The notes beneath the pieces are model-generated. The model was not told the DNA's origin. It saw only the letters and a program-made list of their open reading frames with translations, and ran no database searches. From Bacteroidia bacterium (GTDB lineage: Bacteria > Bacteroidota > Bacteroidia > J057): a stretch of 64,000 bases of DNA. A program made the translations under genes and the position numbers. Numbering within the stretch: position 1 is the stretch's first letter; every line of letters starts with the position of its first letter. This document shows positions 1-8,324 of this stretch, in pieces. The stretch spans positions 1,984,001-2,048,000 of the forward strand of contig JAWKNO010000001.1 in NCBI GenBank assembly GCA_041391665.1, given 5' to 3'.

Positions 1-1046
1 GCTTCATCAAGGACGGTATAATAACTGCCCATTTCATAATTGCCGGTACCAGGTATATCAAACAAGCCGGAGAACAGCTGTGCCGGTAAGTCCGCTTTTT
101 CTATTTCGAAAATAACGCCGGGTTTTTCGTATCCGGTTTCCCATGACAGAGCAATACCTGAAGGAACCGGCTCGGCGACAAAACCATAGTCATTGCCGGT
201 ACCGGCAGTTTCTGATTCATTCGCAGCCCCTACAGAAAGTTCCCAGACAAAGGATGCCAGCGCGACGGCAGTATCTGGCTCTAAAACGGCAAAAGCCATA
301 GGCCAGACAATGATATCATGTGTAACACTTCCACCGCCAAACCGGGCGGCATCAAATACATAATTGGATACAGGAATTGTAAAGCTATCTCCAGGTGCAA
401 CCGCCAGGCCCGGGCTGAAATTTTCGACAAGTTGGGTAGGCGCATCTCCATCTACGGACAGCATCAGGGTAACCGGATGAATAAAATCGCGAGATGGGTC
501 CTGGTTGACAACCGTGAGATCAAAGCTATAAGAAGTGCCCTCTATAATGATACCGGGAACAGGCATGGGTTCTGCAACAGCCAGCTTATGGCTTAGGTTG
601 GCCATGGTATGGTTGAAAATGACACTTTTGGCAGCGGAGTCATTGGAAATCACCCCATAAGCCATGGGCCATACGATAATATCATGCGTAATACCACCAC
701 CGGTAAAACGCGTGGCATCAAACAGATAGCTTTGTACCGGAAGCAAAACAGTATCGCCGGGGAGTGTAGGCGAGGGAAGTGAATAATTGCTGAGTAATGG
801 GAGAGCAGGCCCGCCATCTACCGACATAAAAAGCGAAACCGGAACATTAATCGCAAAGATCGGGTCTTCATTAATGACCGGAATATCAAAAGAATATTGA
901 CTGGTATCGTTGATAACACCTGGAAAAGCTTCAAGGTTGATAATAGACAACCTTGCAGAAGTGCTTTGGGCTTTTGCGGGTGTTCCTGAAATCAAAACAA
1001 TGAAGAGGGCGAACAATCCTCCTAAAAAGTAACCCCTCATATTCAT
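1..1046 (-). CDS. Secreted repeat protein, 3' end outside window
   Basis: The frame is open from ATG at 1046 (a second in-frame ATG lies at 1040) to the left edge, about 348 codons with no stop, so the gene is partial. The N-terminus has a hydrophobic signal peptide ending near AKAQ. Two copies of a roughly 110-residue module follow, each with a YSFD segment, a 'VxxDG' segment and a closing 'THDIIVWPMA' segment. The last visible stretch (SWETGYEKPGVIFEIEK, then a YEMGSYYTVLDE-like end) resembles the module that often precedes a type IX secretion sorting domain in Bacteroidota. That domain, if present, would lie outside the window. It is transcribed divergently from kbl. Function is unknown; a surface or secreted role is inferred. 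Confidence 0.75.
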   Translation of the reverse strand, partial: MNMRGYFLGGLFALFIVLISGTPAKAQSTSARLSIINLEAFPGVINDTSQYSFDIPVINEDPIFAINVPVSLFMSVDGGPALPLLSNYSLPSPTLPGDTVLLPVQSYLFDATRFTGGGITHDIIVWPMAYGVISNDSAAKSVIFNHTMANLSHKLAVAEPMPVPGIIIEGTSYSFDLTVVNQDPSRDFIHPVTLMLSVDGDAPTQLVENFSPGLAVAPGDSFTIPVSNYVFDAARFGGGSVTHDIIVWPMAFAVLEPDTAVALASFVWELSVGAANESETAGTGNDYGFVAEPVPSGIALSWETGYEKPGVIFEIEKADLPAQLFSGLFDIPGTGNYEMGSYYTVLDE

Positions 1047-1154
1047 AATGGAGTGGAATTATATCGAAATCTACAAAGTTTCACCTAACTTTACAAAATA
1101 TACGAACCAATCGTATCTTTCGTATTTGCCCCCGAAACAGAAATATTAAAACAT

Positions 1155-2345
1155 ATGCACGCAGATTTTATCCAACATTTACAGAGAGAGATCGCTGATA
1201 TTCAGTCTTCAGGACTATACAAAAACGAACGGGTGATTACCAGCCCACAATCAGCTGAGATTACCGTTTCGGGTGGTCAGCGGGTGTTAAATTTTTGTGC
1301 CAACAATTATCTGGGGCTTTCTTCGCACCCTGCTGTAGTTGAGGCTGCCAAAACGGCCATTGATACCCATGGATATGGCCTGTCTTCGGTAAGGTTTATT
1401 TGTGGTACCCAGGACATCCACAAGATTCTGGAAAATAAAATCTCCCAATTTTTGGGAACGGAAGACACCATTCTGTATGCTGCTGCCTTTGACGCCAACG
1501 GCGGTGTATTTGAGCCGATTCTCGGTGCGGAAGATGCGATTATTTCTGACGAACTCAACCATGCCAGTATTATCGATGGTGTGAGATTGTGTAAAGCGGA
1601 GCGGTTTCGCTACAAAAACAACGACATGGTCAGTCTGGAAGAATGTCTGCAAAATAGCAGCCATTGCCGTACAAGGCTGATTGTAACAGACGGCGTGTTC
1701 TCCATGGATGGTACCATTGCCCAATTGGACAAAATCTGTGACCTGGCAGATCGCTATAACGCAATGGTGATGGTGGACGAATGCCATGCCACAGGATTTA
1801 TGGGCAAAACAGGTCGTGGTACCATCGAACATTGCGGCGTAATCGGAAGAGTGGATATCATCACTGGTACATTGGGAAAAGCATTGGGCGGAGCTTCAGG
1901 TGGTTTTACTTCCGGCAGAAAAGAAATTGTCGAAATGTTGCGCCAGCGATCACGGCCCTACCTTTTTTCAAATACGCTGGCACCATCCATTGCGGGAGCA
2001 AGTATTGCCGTATTGGATATGATTTCCCAAACGACAGAACTTCGGGACAAGCTGGAGTTTAATACCCGATATTTTCGTGAAAAAATGACGGCAGCAGGGT
2101 TTGATCTGAAACCGGGTACCCACCCGATTGTACCAATCATGCTGTATGATGCCGTATTGGCTCAAAATTTTGCTGCCAAACTGCTCGAAAATGGTATCTA
2201 TGTGATCGGATTTTTCTACCCGGTCGTGCCCAAAGGACAAGCGCGTATCAGGGTACAACTTTCTGCCGGACACGATTTGCATCACCTGGATAAAGCCATT
2301 GAAGCATTTACCCAAACCGGCAAAGAGCTGGGGGTAATCAAATAA
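1155..2345 (+). CDS. kbl: Glycine C-acetyltransferase (2-amino-3-ketobutyrate CoA ligase)
   Basis: This cytoplasmic PLP enzyme joins glycine and acetyl-CoA to 2-amino-3-oxobutyrate, and in reverse completes threonine breakdown to glycine. It has 396 residues, the usual Kbl length. The sequence closely follows E. coli Kbl from memory: NFCANNYLGL near 46-55, NHASIIDG near 135-142, DECHATGF near 208-215, and the PLP lysine K242 in the GTLGKALGG motif. The close match argues for the normal reaction rather than a diverged oxoamine synthase. Only 13 bp separate it from the TrpD-like gene, so it probably shares a transcript with the chorismate-related genes. No threonine dehydrogenase gene is visible nearby. 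Confidence 0.95.
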   Translation: MHADFIQHLQREIADIQSSGLYKNERVITSPQSAEITVSGGQRVLNFCANNYLGLSSHPAVVEAAKTAIDTHGYGLSSVRFICGTQDIHKILENKISQFLGTEDTILYAAAFDANGGVFEPILGAEDAIISDELNHASIIDGVRLCKAERFRYKNNDMVSLEECLQNSSHCRTRLIVTDGVFSMDGTIAQLDKICDLADRYNAMVMVDECHATGFMGKTGRGTIEHCGVIGRVDIITGTLGKALGGASGGFTSGRKEIVEMLRQRSRPYLFSNTLAPSIAGASIAVLDMISQTTELRDKLEFNTRYFREKMTAAGFDLKPGTHPIVPIMLYDAVLAQNFAAKLLENGIYVIGFFYPVVPKGQARIRVQLSAGHDLHHLDKAIEAFTQTGKELGVIK

Positions 2346-2358
2346 AAATTGTATAACC

Positions 2359-3534
2359 ATGCTGGAAAACACGACACCTATCCTCCAGAAACTGGCTTAC
2401 GGACACACGCTCTCTGCCGACGAAATTAAACAGGCGCTGGATATCATCAGCGATGAAGATACCGTGCCTGACAAAGAGAACAGCAACGGGTTCTATTTCC
2501 TCGCCCTTACTTTTGGGTTAATGGCCAAAGGCCCCACAGCCGAAGAACTATTGGGTTTTGTCGAAAGTATCCGCGACCGGTCTGTCAAACTGGAAACCAC
2601 TGTGCCGGCTTCCAATATCATCGATATATCTGGTACGGGAGGAGACCTGATCAAAACGATCAATGTCGGCACAATTTCCAGCTTTGTACTTGCTGCCGGA
2701 GGTTTGTCCGTGGCAAAACAGGCTACCCGTGGTTATACCGGTTATACCGGAAGTGCCGATTTGTACACGCAGATCGGGATAAATCCTTATAGCGTGGATT
2801 CCGGTCATGCGGTCAGAAGTCTGGAAGAATTGGGTTTATCTGCTTTTTATACCCCCGGACTGACGGATAAGTTTAAAAACCGGATGGATTTTCTGGTCAA
2901 GCTGAAAACCATCGGTTTATCATATCCTACCCCCTGGCATTTGATTTCCTGGGTATATTCTCCCTTCACTATGGAGAACCGAATTTATGGAGTATTTGAC
3001 CCCAGATATGCCGAAACGCTGACCCGTTTATTTCAGAAGATGGATTACCGGAATGTACTGGTTATACATGGAATGGACGGGCTTGACGAATTTTCCAACG
3101 TAGGAGAAACATTTGTCTCAGAATTGAAGGACGGAAAGATCAGGGAGTATATGGTTACGCCCGAAGATTTTGGTTTGAAACAAAGCCCGGTGGCATCCAT
3201 TCTGACACTCACCAAAGAAGAAAAAGCCAGGCTGGATCACCCTATGACACTTCAGGCAGAGCGGGACGAACTACGGGAAATGGGCAAAAAAAGGAATATA
3301 CGGGCATTTTTTGAGATCCTGAATGGAGAGGAAACCGGTCCGCTGCGCGATTTGGTGATGATGAACTGCGGTGCGGCGTTTTATGTATCGGGGAAAGCCG
3401 GGAGTTATCGGGAGGGGACCGACATGGCCCGCGAGATACTGGTTTCCGGCAGGGCTTCAGCGAAGCTGAAGGAACTGATTCGTTTTGCCGGCGCGGAAGA
3501 AAAGGTCGCAGAAACCATGAAAAATCTGTGGTAG
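2359..3534 (+). CDS. TrpD-family phosphoribosyltransferase paralogue, acceptor unknown
   Basis: This 391-residue member of the TrpD (anthranilate phosphoribosyltransferase) fold is longer than the usual 330-350. The PRPP loop GTGGD is at 92-96, the GSAD motif is at 131-134, and the metal-binding DE pair sits in a HGMDGLDE motif at 237-244. Two parts differ from true TrpD. The KHGNR-type motif reads KQATR (120-124), and the segment that normally carries the anthranilate-contacting Arg and a GPLxNP motif is rewritten (about 171-207). The PRPP and Mg2+ sites therefore look intact while the acceptor site looks new. It lies 13 bp after kbl and 23 bp before the prephenate-dehydrogenase-like gene. 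Acting on an aminated chorismate product is inference. Confidence 0.75.
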   Translation: MLENTTPILQKLAYGHTLSADEIKQALDIISDEDTVPDKENSNGFYFLALTFGLMAKGPTAEELLGFVESIRDRSVKLETTVPASNIIDISGTGGDLIKTINVGTISSFVLAAGGLSVAKQATRGYTGYTGSADLYTQIGINPYSVDSGHAVRSLEELGLSAFYTPGLTDKFKNRMDFLVKLKTIGLSYPTPWHLISWVYSPFTMENRIYGVFDPRYAETLTRLFQKMDYRNVLVIHGMDGLDEFSNVGETFVSELKDGKIREYMVTPEDFGLKQSPVASILTLTKEEKARLDHPMTLQAERDELREMGKKRNIRAFFEILNGEETGPLRDLVMMNCGAAFYVSGKAGSYREGTDMAREILVSGRASAKLKELIRFAGAEEKVAETMKNLW

Positions 3535-3557
3535 TAATAACCCGCAATTTCTGACAG

Positions 3558-4439
3558 ATGAAAATACTTATTTTGGGTGTGAATGGAGGTTTTGGAAAAC
3601 TTTTTCATACCCTGTTGTCAAAGGAAAATCTGAAAATATCCGGCGTAGATCTCCAGCCAGAAGCGGAAGGCGAAATTGCGCCCGAAAACTATATCAGCTG
3701 CAATCTCTTTTCCCCCAACGAATCTACACTAAAGGAAATATCCGTTGCAGATGTAATCCTGGTCTGTCTACCTGAAAAAGTAGTCTATCCATTGCTGCCA
3801 ACGATTCTCCAGCATGCCCGAAAAGAAACATTGATCGTAGAAACGACTTCCGTAAAAAGCACCATTGCTTCGATCATCAATGAGCGCGCTATTCAGCGGG
3901 AAGTGTTGAGCATCAATCCGATGTTTGCGCCAGACCTTGGAATGAAAGGTAGCAGTATGGTGGCTGTGAGATTTAACCCGAATTCTGCTACAGCATGGTT
4001 TTCTTCTTTTGTGGAAAAACAAGGTTGTCGCATTACCTGGATGACTACTGAAGAGCATGACATGCTCACGGCGATGACGCAGGTAGCCACACATGCAGCG
4101 ATTATCAGCTTTGGGTTTATGCTCGAAAAAATGAATTACGACGCAGATCGCAATATTCCGGTTTCTCCTCCGCCTCATCTCAATCTGCTGGCATTGTTTT
4201 CAAGAATAAAAACGGCAAACCCCGAAGTTTACTGGAAAATTCAAACGGATAATCCATACGGCGAAATGGCCAGAGAAGCCTTGTTGGGGAGCCTATCCTC
4301 CTTTAACGATATGATTAAAAATGCTGATAAAGAAGGATTTGAGCAACTAATGAATCATTCATTATCCAGCGAAAAGAACCATGCCCAAAAACTGGCGGAA
4401 GAATGTCGGGAGATCTTTGCTCATCGGTTTAAGGGATAA
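3558..4439 (+). CDS. Prephenate/4-amino-4-deoxyprephenate dehydrogenase-like (PapC-like)
   Basis: This 293-residue NAD(P)-dependent oxidoreductase belongs to the TyrA family. The N-terminal dinucleotide loop is GVNGGFG at 7-13, and ETTSVKS follows at 95-101. Where common TyrA enzymes read HPMFG, this one reads SINPMFAP (118-125), with Asn120 in place of His. No ACT domain or fused chorismate mutase is present. A PabA-PabB fusion and a free AroQ mutase lie just downstream, so 4-amino-4-deoxyprephenate is a plausible substrate (PapC role in p-aminophenylalanine synthesis). Plain tyrosine synthesis from prephenate is the alternative. It likely shares a transcript with the two genes before it. 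Confidence 0.7.
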   Translation: MKILILGVNGGFGKLFHTLLSKENLKISGVDLQPEAEGEIAPENYISCNLFSPNESTLKEISVADVILVCLPEKVVYPLLPTILQHARKETLIVETTSVKSTIASIINERAIQREVLSINPMFAPDLGMKGSSMVAVRFNPNSATAWFSSFVEKQGCRITWMTTEEHDMLTAMTQVATHAAIISFGFMLEKMNYDADRNIPVSPPPHLNLLALFSRIKTANPEVYWKIQTDNPYGEMAREALLGSLSSFNDMIKNADKEGFEQLMNHSLSSEKNHAQKLAEECREIFAHRFKG

Positions 4440-4507
4440 AACTGACAGTTGAAGCAGATTATCTTCCTTTTATATCAGGCTGAATAAGTATGGTATTTAT
4501 GTTTTTG

Positions 4508-4515
4508 TATATTTG
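4508..4515 (+). promoter_or_regulatory. Possible -7 element before the PabA-PabB fusion
   Basis: TATATTTG matches the Bacteroidota -7 consensus TAnnTTTG exactly and lies 107 bp before the start of the fusion gene, inside the 183-bp gap after the dehydrogenase gene. I see no clear TTG at the -33 position, so support is limited. Confidence 0.3.
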
Positions 4516-4622
4516 ATATCAGATCAGCATATAGCCAACCAGGCCCAGGTTACCCACCAAATTTTTTTCCTGTATCAATTCAGGTAGGGAAATTCATATC
4601 ATCTGTTAACCTATTCGTATCA

Positions 4623-6782
4623 ATGAGAACACTGATTATCGACAATTACGATTCCTTCACTTACAATCTGTTTCAGCAAATTGCTGAAGTGAGCAACCAC
4701 GAGCCGATCGTATTCTACAACAATGAGATTACAATTGAGCAAATCCGCGAACTGAATCCCTACAACATTATCATTTCCCCCGGACCGGGCAATCCTTCGG
4801 TTCCTGCCGATTTTGGTGTTTGTGGTGATGTGTTAAAGACCATCAGGGATATTCCAGTATTGGGAGTATGTCTGGGACATCAGGGGCTGGGGCATTATTT
4901 TGGCGGAAAAGTCGAACACGCGCCTTATGCAATGCATGGCCGCATCCGCAATGTGTGGCACAACGACAATGCGCTTTTCAAAGGAATTCCGCAGGGATTT
5001 CCTGTCGTGCGCTATCATTCTCTGGTGGTAAACAATGATCTTCCTGACTGTTTTGAAAAACTGGCCTGGACAGAAGACGATATTTTGATGGGCATCCGGC
5101 ATAAAGAGTTTCCATTATGGGGCATGCAGTTTCATCCGGAGTCGATTAAAACTTCGTTTGGCCATGACCTGATTCGCAACTTTTTCCAGATCACGGAGAA
5201 GTTTTATCAGGAAAATGGAATGGCTGACCGGAAACTTGATGCCGGGGGGATTAGCATGGACCACAATTTTGCTTTCCGCAATCAGGGTGAAAAGTATGAG
5301 GTGATATATGAAAAGCTGGAGATAAATCCAGATTCACATCAGGTATTTGACAACCTGTATGGAGACGACGAAAATGTATTCTGGCTGGATAGCAGTAAAT
5401 TGGAGAGAGGACTTTCCAGATTCTCTTATATGGGAAAATATGGGGAGAGTGAAGAAGATATTCTGGTTACCTACAAATCCAGCGAAAAACTACTGAAAGT
5501 GGAACAGCACGGAATGGTCAATTACCGCGAAGGTTCAACCATATTTGATTTTCTCGATGAAAAGATCAAAGAATTCGCCACAATGACTGAGGGACTTCCT
5601 TTTAAGTTCAACTGCGGATTTGTGGGATATCTCGGTTATGAACTCAAGCAGGACTGTGCCCCGGTAGGTGCGCTGGACGCCAAAATTCCCGATGCGGTGT
5701 TTGTATTTGCTTCGCGACTCATTGTCTTTGACCATGAAGAGAACTGCACGTATCTGTTGGCACTTACCTCAAAAAATGATCGTACAGCAGCGGAAGCATG
5801 GATTACAGGGACCCGTGAAAAACTTCAGCATCTATCTCCGATGACACCGTTGGTTCTGCAATCTTCAGATGAAAAGGTCAGCTTTAAACTGCACAAAGGC
5901 TACGATCAGTATATTGAAGCAATCAAAGAATGCCAGCGGAATATTGTTGATGGGGAAACGTATGAGGTTTGCCTGACCAACTCCGTTTCTACAGAGCTGG
6001 ATATCGATCCATACTATTTGTACCGTGTACTTCGCGAGACGAATCCTGCGCCATATTCCACGTATATGCGGTTTAGGGATGTATCGGTAATCTCTTCTTC
6101 TCCTGAGCAGTTTCTCGATATTCGCCCTGACGGATGGGTTTATACCAAACCAATCAAAGGCACATTGGAGCGTTCCGCTGATCCTGTCATTGATGAAGAA
6201 ATCAAAGAAAGGCTGAAAAGCAGTGAAAAAGATCAGTCAGAAAACCTTATGATTGTGGATTTGCTGCGCAATGACCTGGGCCGTGTATGTGAAGTCGGTA
6301 CAGTCAGTGTGCCTCATCTGATGGCCATTGAAAGTTATGCCACCGTACACCAGATGGTAAGTACCGTGAAAGGACGCCTTCGGTCCGATCTGAGTGCAGT
6401 CGATTGTATTAAGGCAACCTTTCCCGGAGGTTCTATCACAGGCGCCCCCAAAATAAGGACGATGGAGATTATCGACAGAGTAGAAGGACTGGCAAGAGGC
6501 GTATATACCGGCTCGATAGGATTTTTGGGGTTGAATGGCACTTCCGAATTAAATATCGCCATCCGTACTGCTGTCATGGCTGGTGAAGAAATTACCATAG
6601 GAAGTGGGGGGGCGATTGTTGCGCTTTCCGATCCGCACAATGAATTTAAGGAGATTATGATTAAAGTTTATCCGCTGGTAAAAGCCATTGTAAAAGCCGT
6701 GAGGGGAGATTTTGACCCCACATACTTTGAGATGGGCGAACTCAGCGGCCCGCAAATGATAAAAATTAAAAACGATGCCTAG
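4623..6782 (+). CDS. Fused 4-amino-4-deoxychorismate synthase (PabA-PabB; PapA-like)
   Basis: This 719-residue fusion converts chorismate and glutamine to 4-amino-4-deoxychorismate. Residues 1-190 form a class I glutamine amidotransferase with Cys83 in GVCLGH and His171/Glu173 in FHPES. After a linker, a PabB/TrpE chorismate-binding domain runs from about 245 to the end. It carries PIKGT at 510-514, where Lys512 matches the lysine typical of aminodeoxychorismate synthases, while TrpE proteins usually have PIAGT. It also has LLRNDLGR and FPGGSITGAPK motifs. The stop overlaps the start of the chorismate mutase gene, so the two are probably translationally coupled. No PabC lyase gene is adjacent, which argues against a simple folate role. 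Assignment as ADC synthase is well supported; the pathway is inferred. Confidence 0.88.
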   Translation: MRTLIIDNYDSFTYNLFQQIAEVSNHEPIVFYNNEITIEQIRELNPYNIIISPGPGNPSVPADFGVCGDVLKTIRDIPVLGVCLGHQGLGHYFGGKVEHAPYAMHGRIRNVWHNDNALFKGIPQGFPVVRYHSLVVNNDLPDCFEKLAWTEDDILMGIRHKEFPLWGMQFHPESIKTSFGHDLIRNFFQITEKFYQENGMADRKLDAGGISMDHNFAFRNQGEKYEVIYEKLEINPDSHQVFDNLYGDDENVFWLDSSKLERGLSRFSYMGKYGESEEDILVTYKSSEKLLKVEQHGMVNYREGSTIFDFLDEKIKEFATMTEGLPFKFNCGFVGYLGYELKQDCAPVGALDAKIPDAVFVFASRLIVFDHEENCTYLLALTSKNDRTAAEAWITGTREKLQHLSPMTPLVLQSSDEKVSFKLHKGYDQYIEAIKECQRNIVDGETYEVCLTNSVSTELDIDPYYLYRVLRETNPAPYSTYMRFRDVSVISSSPEQFLDIRPDGWVYTKPIKGTLERSADPVIDEEIKERLKSSEKDQSENLMIVDLLRNDLGRVCEVGTVSVPHLMAIESYATVHQMVSTVKGRLRSDLSAVDCIKATFPGGSITGAPKIRTMEIIDRVEGLARGVYTGSIGFLGLNGTSELNIAIRTAVMAGEEITIGSGGAIVALSDPHNEFKEIMIKVYPLVKAIVKAVRGDFDPTYFEMGELSGPQMIKIKNDA

Positions 6783-7068
6783 TCTGGAAGAATTTAGAAA
6801 TGAGATAGATCAGTTAGACAGAACGATCATTGAAGCGCTTGGGCGCAGGTATGATATTTGCCGGGATGTCGCCAAATACAAAAGCGAAAACGACATTCCT
6901 ATGATGCAGCCTCACCGCGTAGAGCATGTGAAAAACAAAGCGGTGGAGATGGGCAAACAATATCGTCTAAACCCCGATCTGGTCTATAATATCTATTCCC
7001 TGATCATCAACGAAAGTTGCCGTCTCGAAGATGAAATCATCGAAGAGCTAACCGAAAAGAAAAGCTGA
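6775..7068 (+). CDS. AroQ-type chorismate mutase, likely 4-amino-4-deoxychorismate mutase (PapB-like)
   Basis: This 97-residue all-helical AroQ domain overlaps the end of the PabA-PabB gene by 8 bases. An ungapped comparison with E. coli chorismate mutase, offset by 3, keeps Arg8 (R11), Arg25 (R28), Lys36 (K39), Arg48 (R51) and Ser81 (S84). Positions D48 and E52, which sit near the substrate 4-hydroxyl, become Gln45 and Val49, and Q88 becomes Glu85. Such changes fit a substrate with an amine at C4. The fold is clear; substrate preference is inference. A strong terminator follows directly. Confidence 0.82.
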   Translation: MPSLEEFRNEIDQLDRTIIEALGRRYDICRDVAKYKSENDIPMMQPHRVEHVKNKAVEMGKQYRLNPDLVYNIYSLIINESCRLEDEIIEELTEKKS

Positions 7069-7076
7069 TTATATTT

Positions 7077-7105
7077 GCCCCTTCCCGTGAAGGGGCTTTT
7101 TTTTT
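7077..7105 (+). terminator. Rho-independent terminator after the chorismate mutase gene
   Basis: A perfect 8-bp stem (GCCCCTTC and GAAGGGGC) with a 4-nt loop is followed by nine T residues, 9 bp after the chorismate mutase stop codon. Confidence 0.92.
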
Positions 7106-7231
7106 AAATTCTATCAGTCTTTTTATAAAATTGGGATTATCAAAAATTTTTTCCGCATACCGATCTATACGCCGTCCGCATCGCTGTGGCAACAATTACT
7201 TATTTCTCTGCTCAGTGGAGTCGCTGTATGT

Positions 7232-7987
7232 ATGGTTTTATTGCTTTTTCGCCCGTTTCATGTGACACTCAGGAGTTGGTGGGAATTTTGGGTAGTGATT
7301 GGTTATGGCGGGGTTACGATGATTTCTGTACTGATCAACCAATTATTTTTTGATCGGCTAATGCCTCGGTTTGCAGGTCAGGTTCAGCGAATTGGCGATC
7401 AACTGTTTTCAATTGTCTGGATGATTCTTTTTATTTCGGTTGCCAATTTTCTCTATCACAATGCAATCAACCACTTTGGTGATTTTAGTCTGCGTACCCT
7501 TTGGATGGTGGTAGAGCGAACGGCTGTGGTTGCGGTTGTTCCTTTTTTGTCTGTGTATATGCTGTATCTGTATCAAAAGGTGAAAACCTATGAGAAAATT
7601 GCGGGGGAATTCACTTCGCACCCGGTACAGTTGGCGAAAAATACATCAAACCTCTGGCTGAAAGGAGAAGGCAAAAGTGATGTATTGCAGATTTCTCCCG
7701 AACAGTTGTTATACCTCCAGTCAGCAGACAACTATGTGGAAGTATTTTGGATTGAAAATGAGCAGGTGAAAAAATATTTGTTGCGGGGCACGCTCTCTAT
7801 GATGGAGCCTCAGTTGGAGGGGCAGAATCTGGTCAGGTCTCACCGGTCATTTATTGTAAACCTTTCGCAGGTACTGACATGGGAGCCTTCTTCGAATGGA
7901 TTGATGCTCCGCCTCAAACATGTAGAAATTCTCATCCCCGTTTCCCGGAAATATTTACCCGCCATCCGGAAAGTATTGGGGGCTTAA
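7232..7987 (+). CDS. LytTR-domain membrane transcription regulator
   Basis: The N-terminal half has about four membrane segments, and the C-terminal 100 residues form a LytTR DNA-binding domain (LQSADNYVEVFW, then LVRSHRSFIVNLSQV). Proteins of this type in Bacteroidota often act without a separate receiver domain. The first ATG at 7232 falls inside the first membrane helix. The frame stays open upstream to about 7103 and encodes a family-like lead-in (RIPIYTPSASLWQQLL), but without an in-frame ATG, GTG or TTG. The true N-terminus therefore probably lies near 7130-7141 with a non-canonical start, or a small frameshift is present. It stands alone after the terminator. Confidence 0.8.
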   Translation: MVLLLFRPFHVTLRSWWEFWVVIGYGGVTMISVLINQLFFDRLMPRFAGQVQRIGDQLFSIVWMILFISVANFLYHNAINHFGDFSLRTLWMVVERTAVVAVVPFLSVYMLYLYQKVKTYEKIAGEFTSHPVQLAKNTSNLWLKGEGKSDVLQISPEQLLYLQSADNYVEVFWIENEQVKKYLLRGTLSMMEPQLEGQNLVRSHRSFIVNLSQVLTWEPSSNGLMLRLKHVEILIPVSRKYLPAIRKVLGA

Positions 7988-8011
7988 ATTTTTATTTATT
8001 TCTATTGTGGT

Positions 8012-8314
8012 TTATAATGCTTTACCCAATGAATGGAGCGGAATTTGTTTTCCATTTTTTTCCAGAACAAGATTATAACCACAGGCTTCAATAACATGTA
8101 GAAAGTTTTTAAGACCCATATCTTTAGATTTGCCGGATCTTATTTTTTGGATAGCTGTTCCAGATAAACCAGCAGCTTTTGCTAGTTCACGCACGGATTT
8201 CGCATCCTCATCCATGATCGCCAACAAAAGCTCTGATAAGACTAATTCACGGTATCCTTCACTTTCCAATTTGCCGAATTCTGGATTTTGCTGCCAGCGT
8301 TCAATTGTATTCAT
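8012..8314 (-). CDS. HigA-like antitoxin, helix-turn-helix
   Basis: This small DNA-binding protein has an XRE-type helix-turn-helix (SVRELAKAAGLSGTAIQKIRSG), followed by a segment typical of HigA-like antitoxins (LKNFLHVIEACGYNLVLEK). The ATG at 8314 gives 100 residues and leaves 10 bp to the toxin stop. A longer frame begins at 8371 and overlaps the toxin gene, but its N-terminus does not look conserved. The toxin gene lies upstream, the order usual for higBA. It should neutralise the toxin and repress the operon. Confidence 0.75.
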   Translation of the reverse strand: MNTIERWQQNPEFGKLESEGYRELVLSELLLAIMDEDAKSVRELAKAAGLSGTAIQKIRSGKSKDMGLKNFLHVIEACGYNLVLEKNGKQIPLHSLGKAL

Positions 8315-8324
8315 ATTGTTTAAA

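Noticed and set aside
1155..2345. Kbl recruited as an aromatic oxoamine synthase for the neighbouring cluster
   Set aside because: The sequence follows E. coli Kbl too closely along its length, so the normal glycine acetyltransferase is preferred.
4623..6782. Anthranilate synthase (TrpG-TrpE) as the identity of the fusion
   Set aside because: The PIKGT motif with Lys and the adjacent mutase and dehydrogenase genes favour aminodeoxychorismate synthase; not excluded without an assay.
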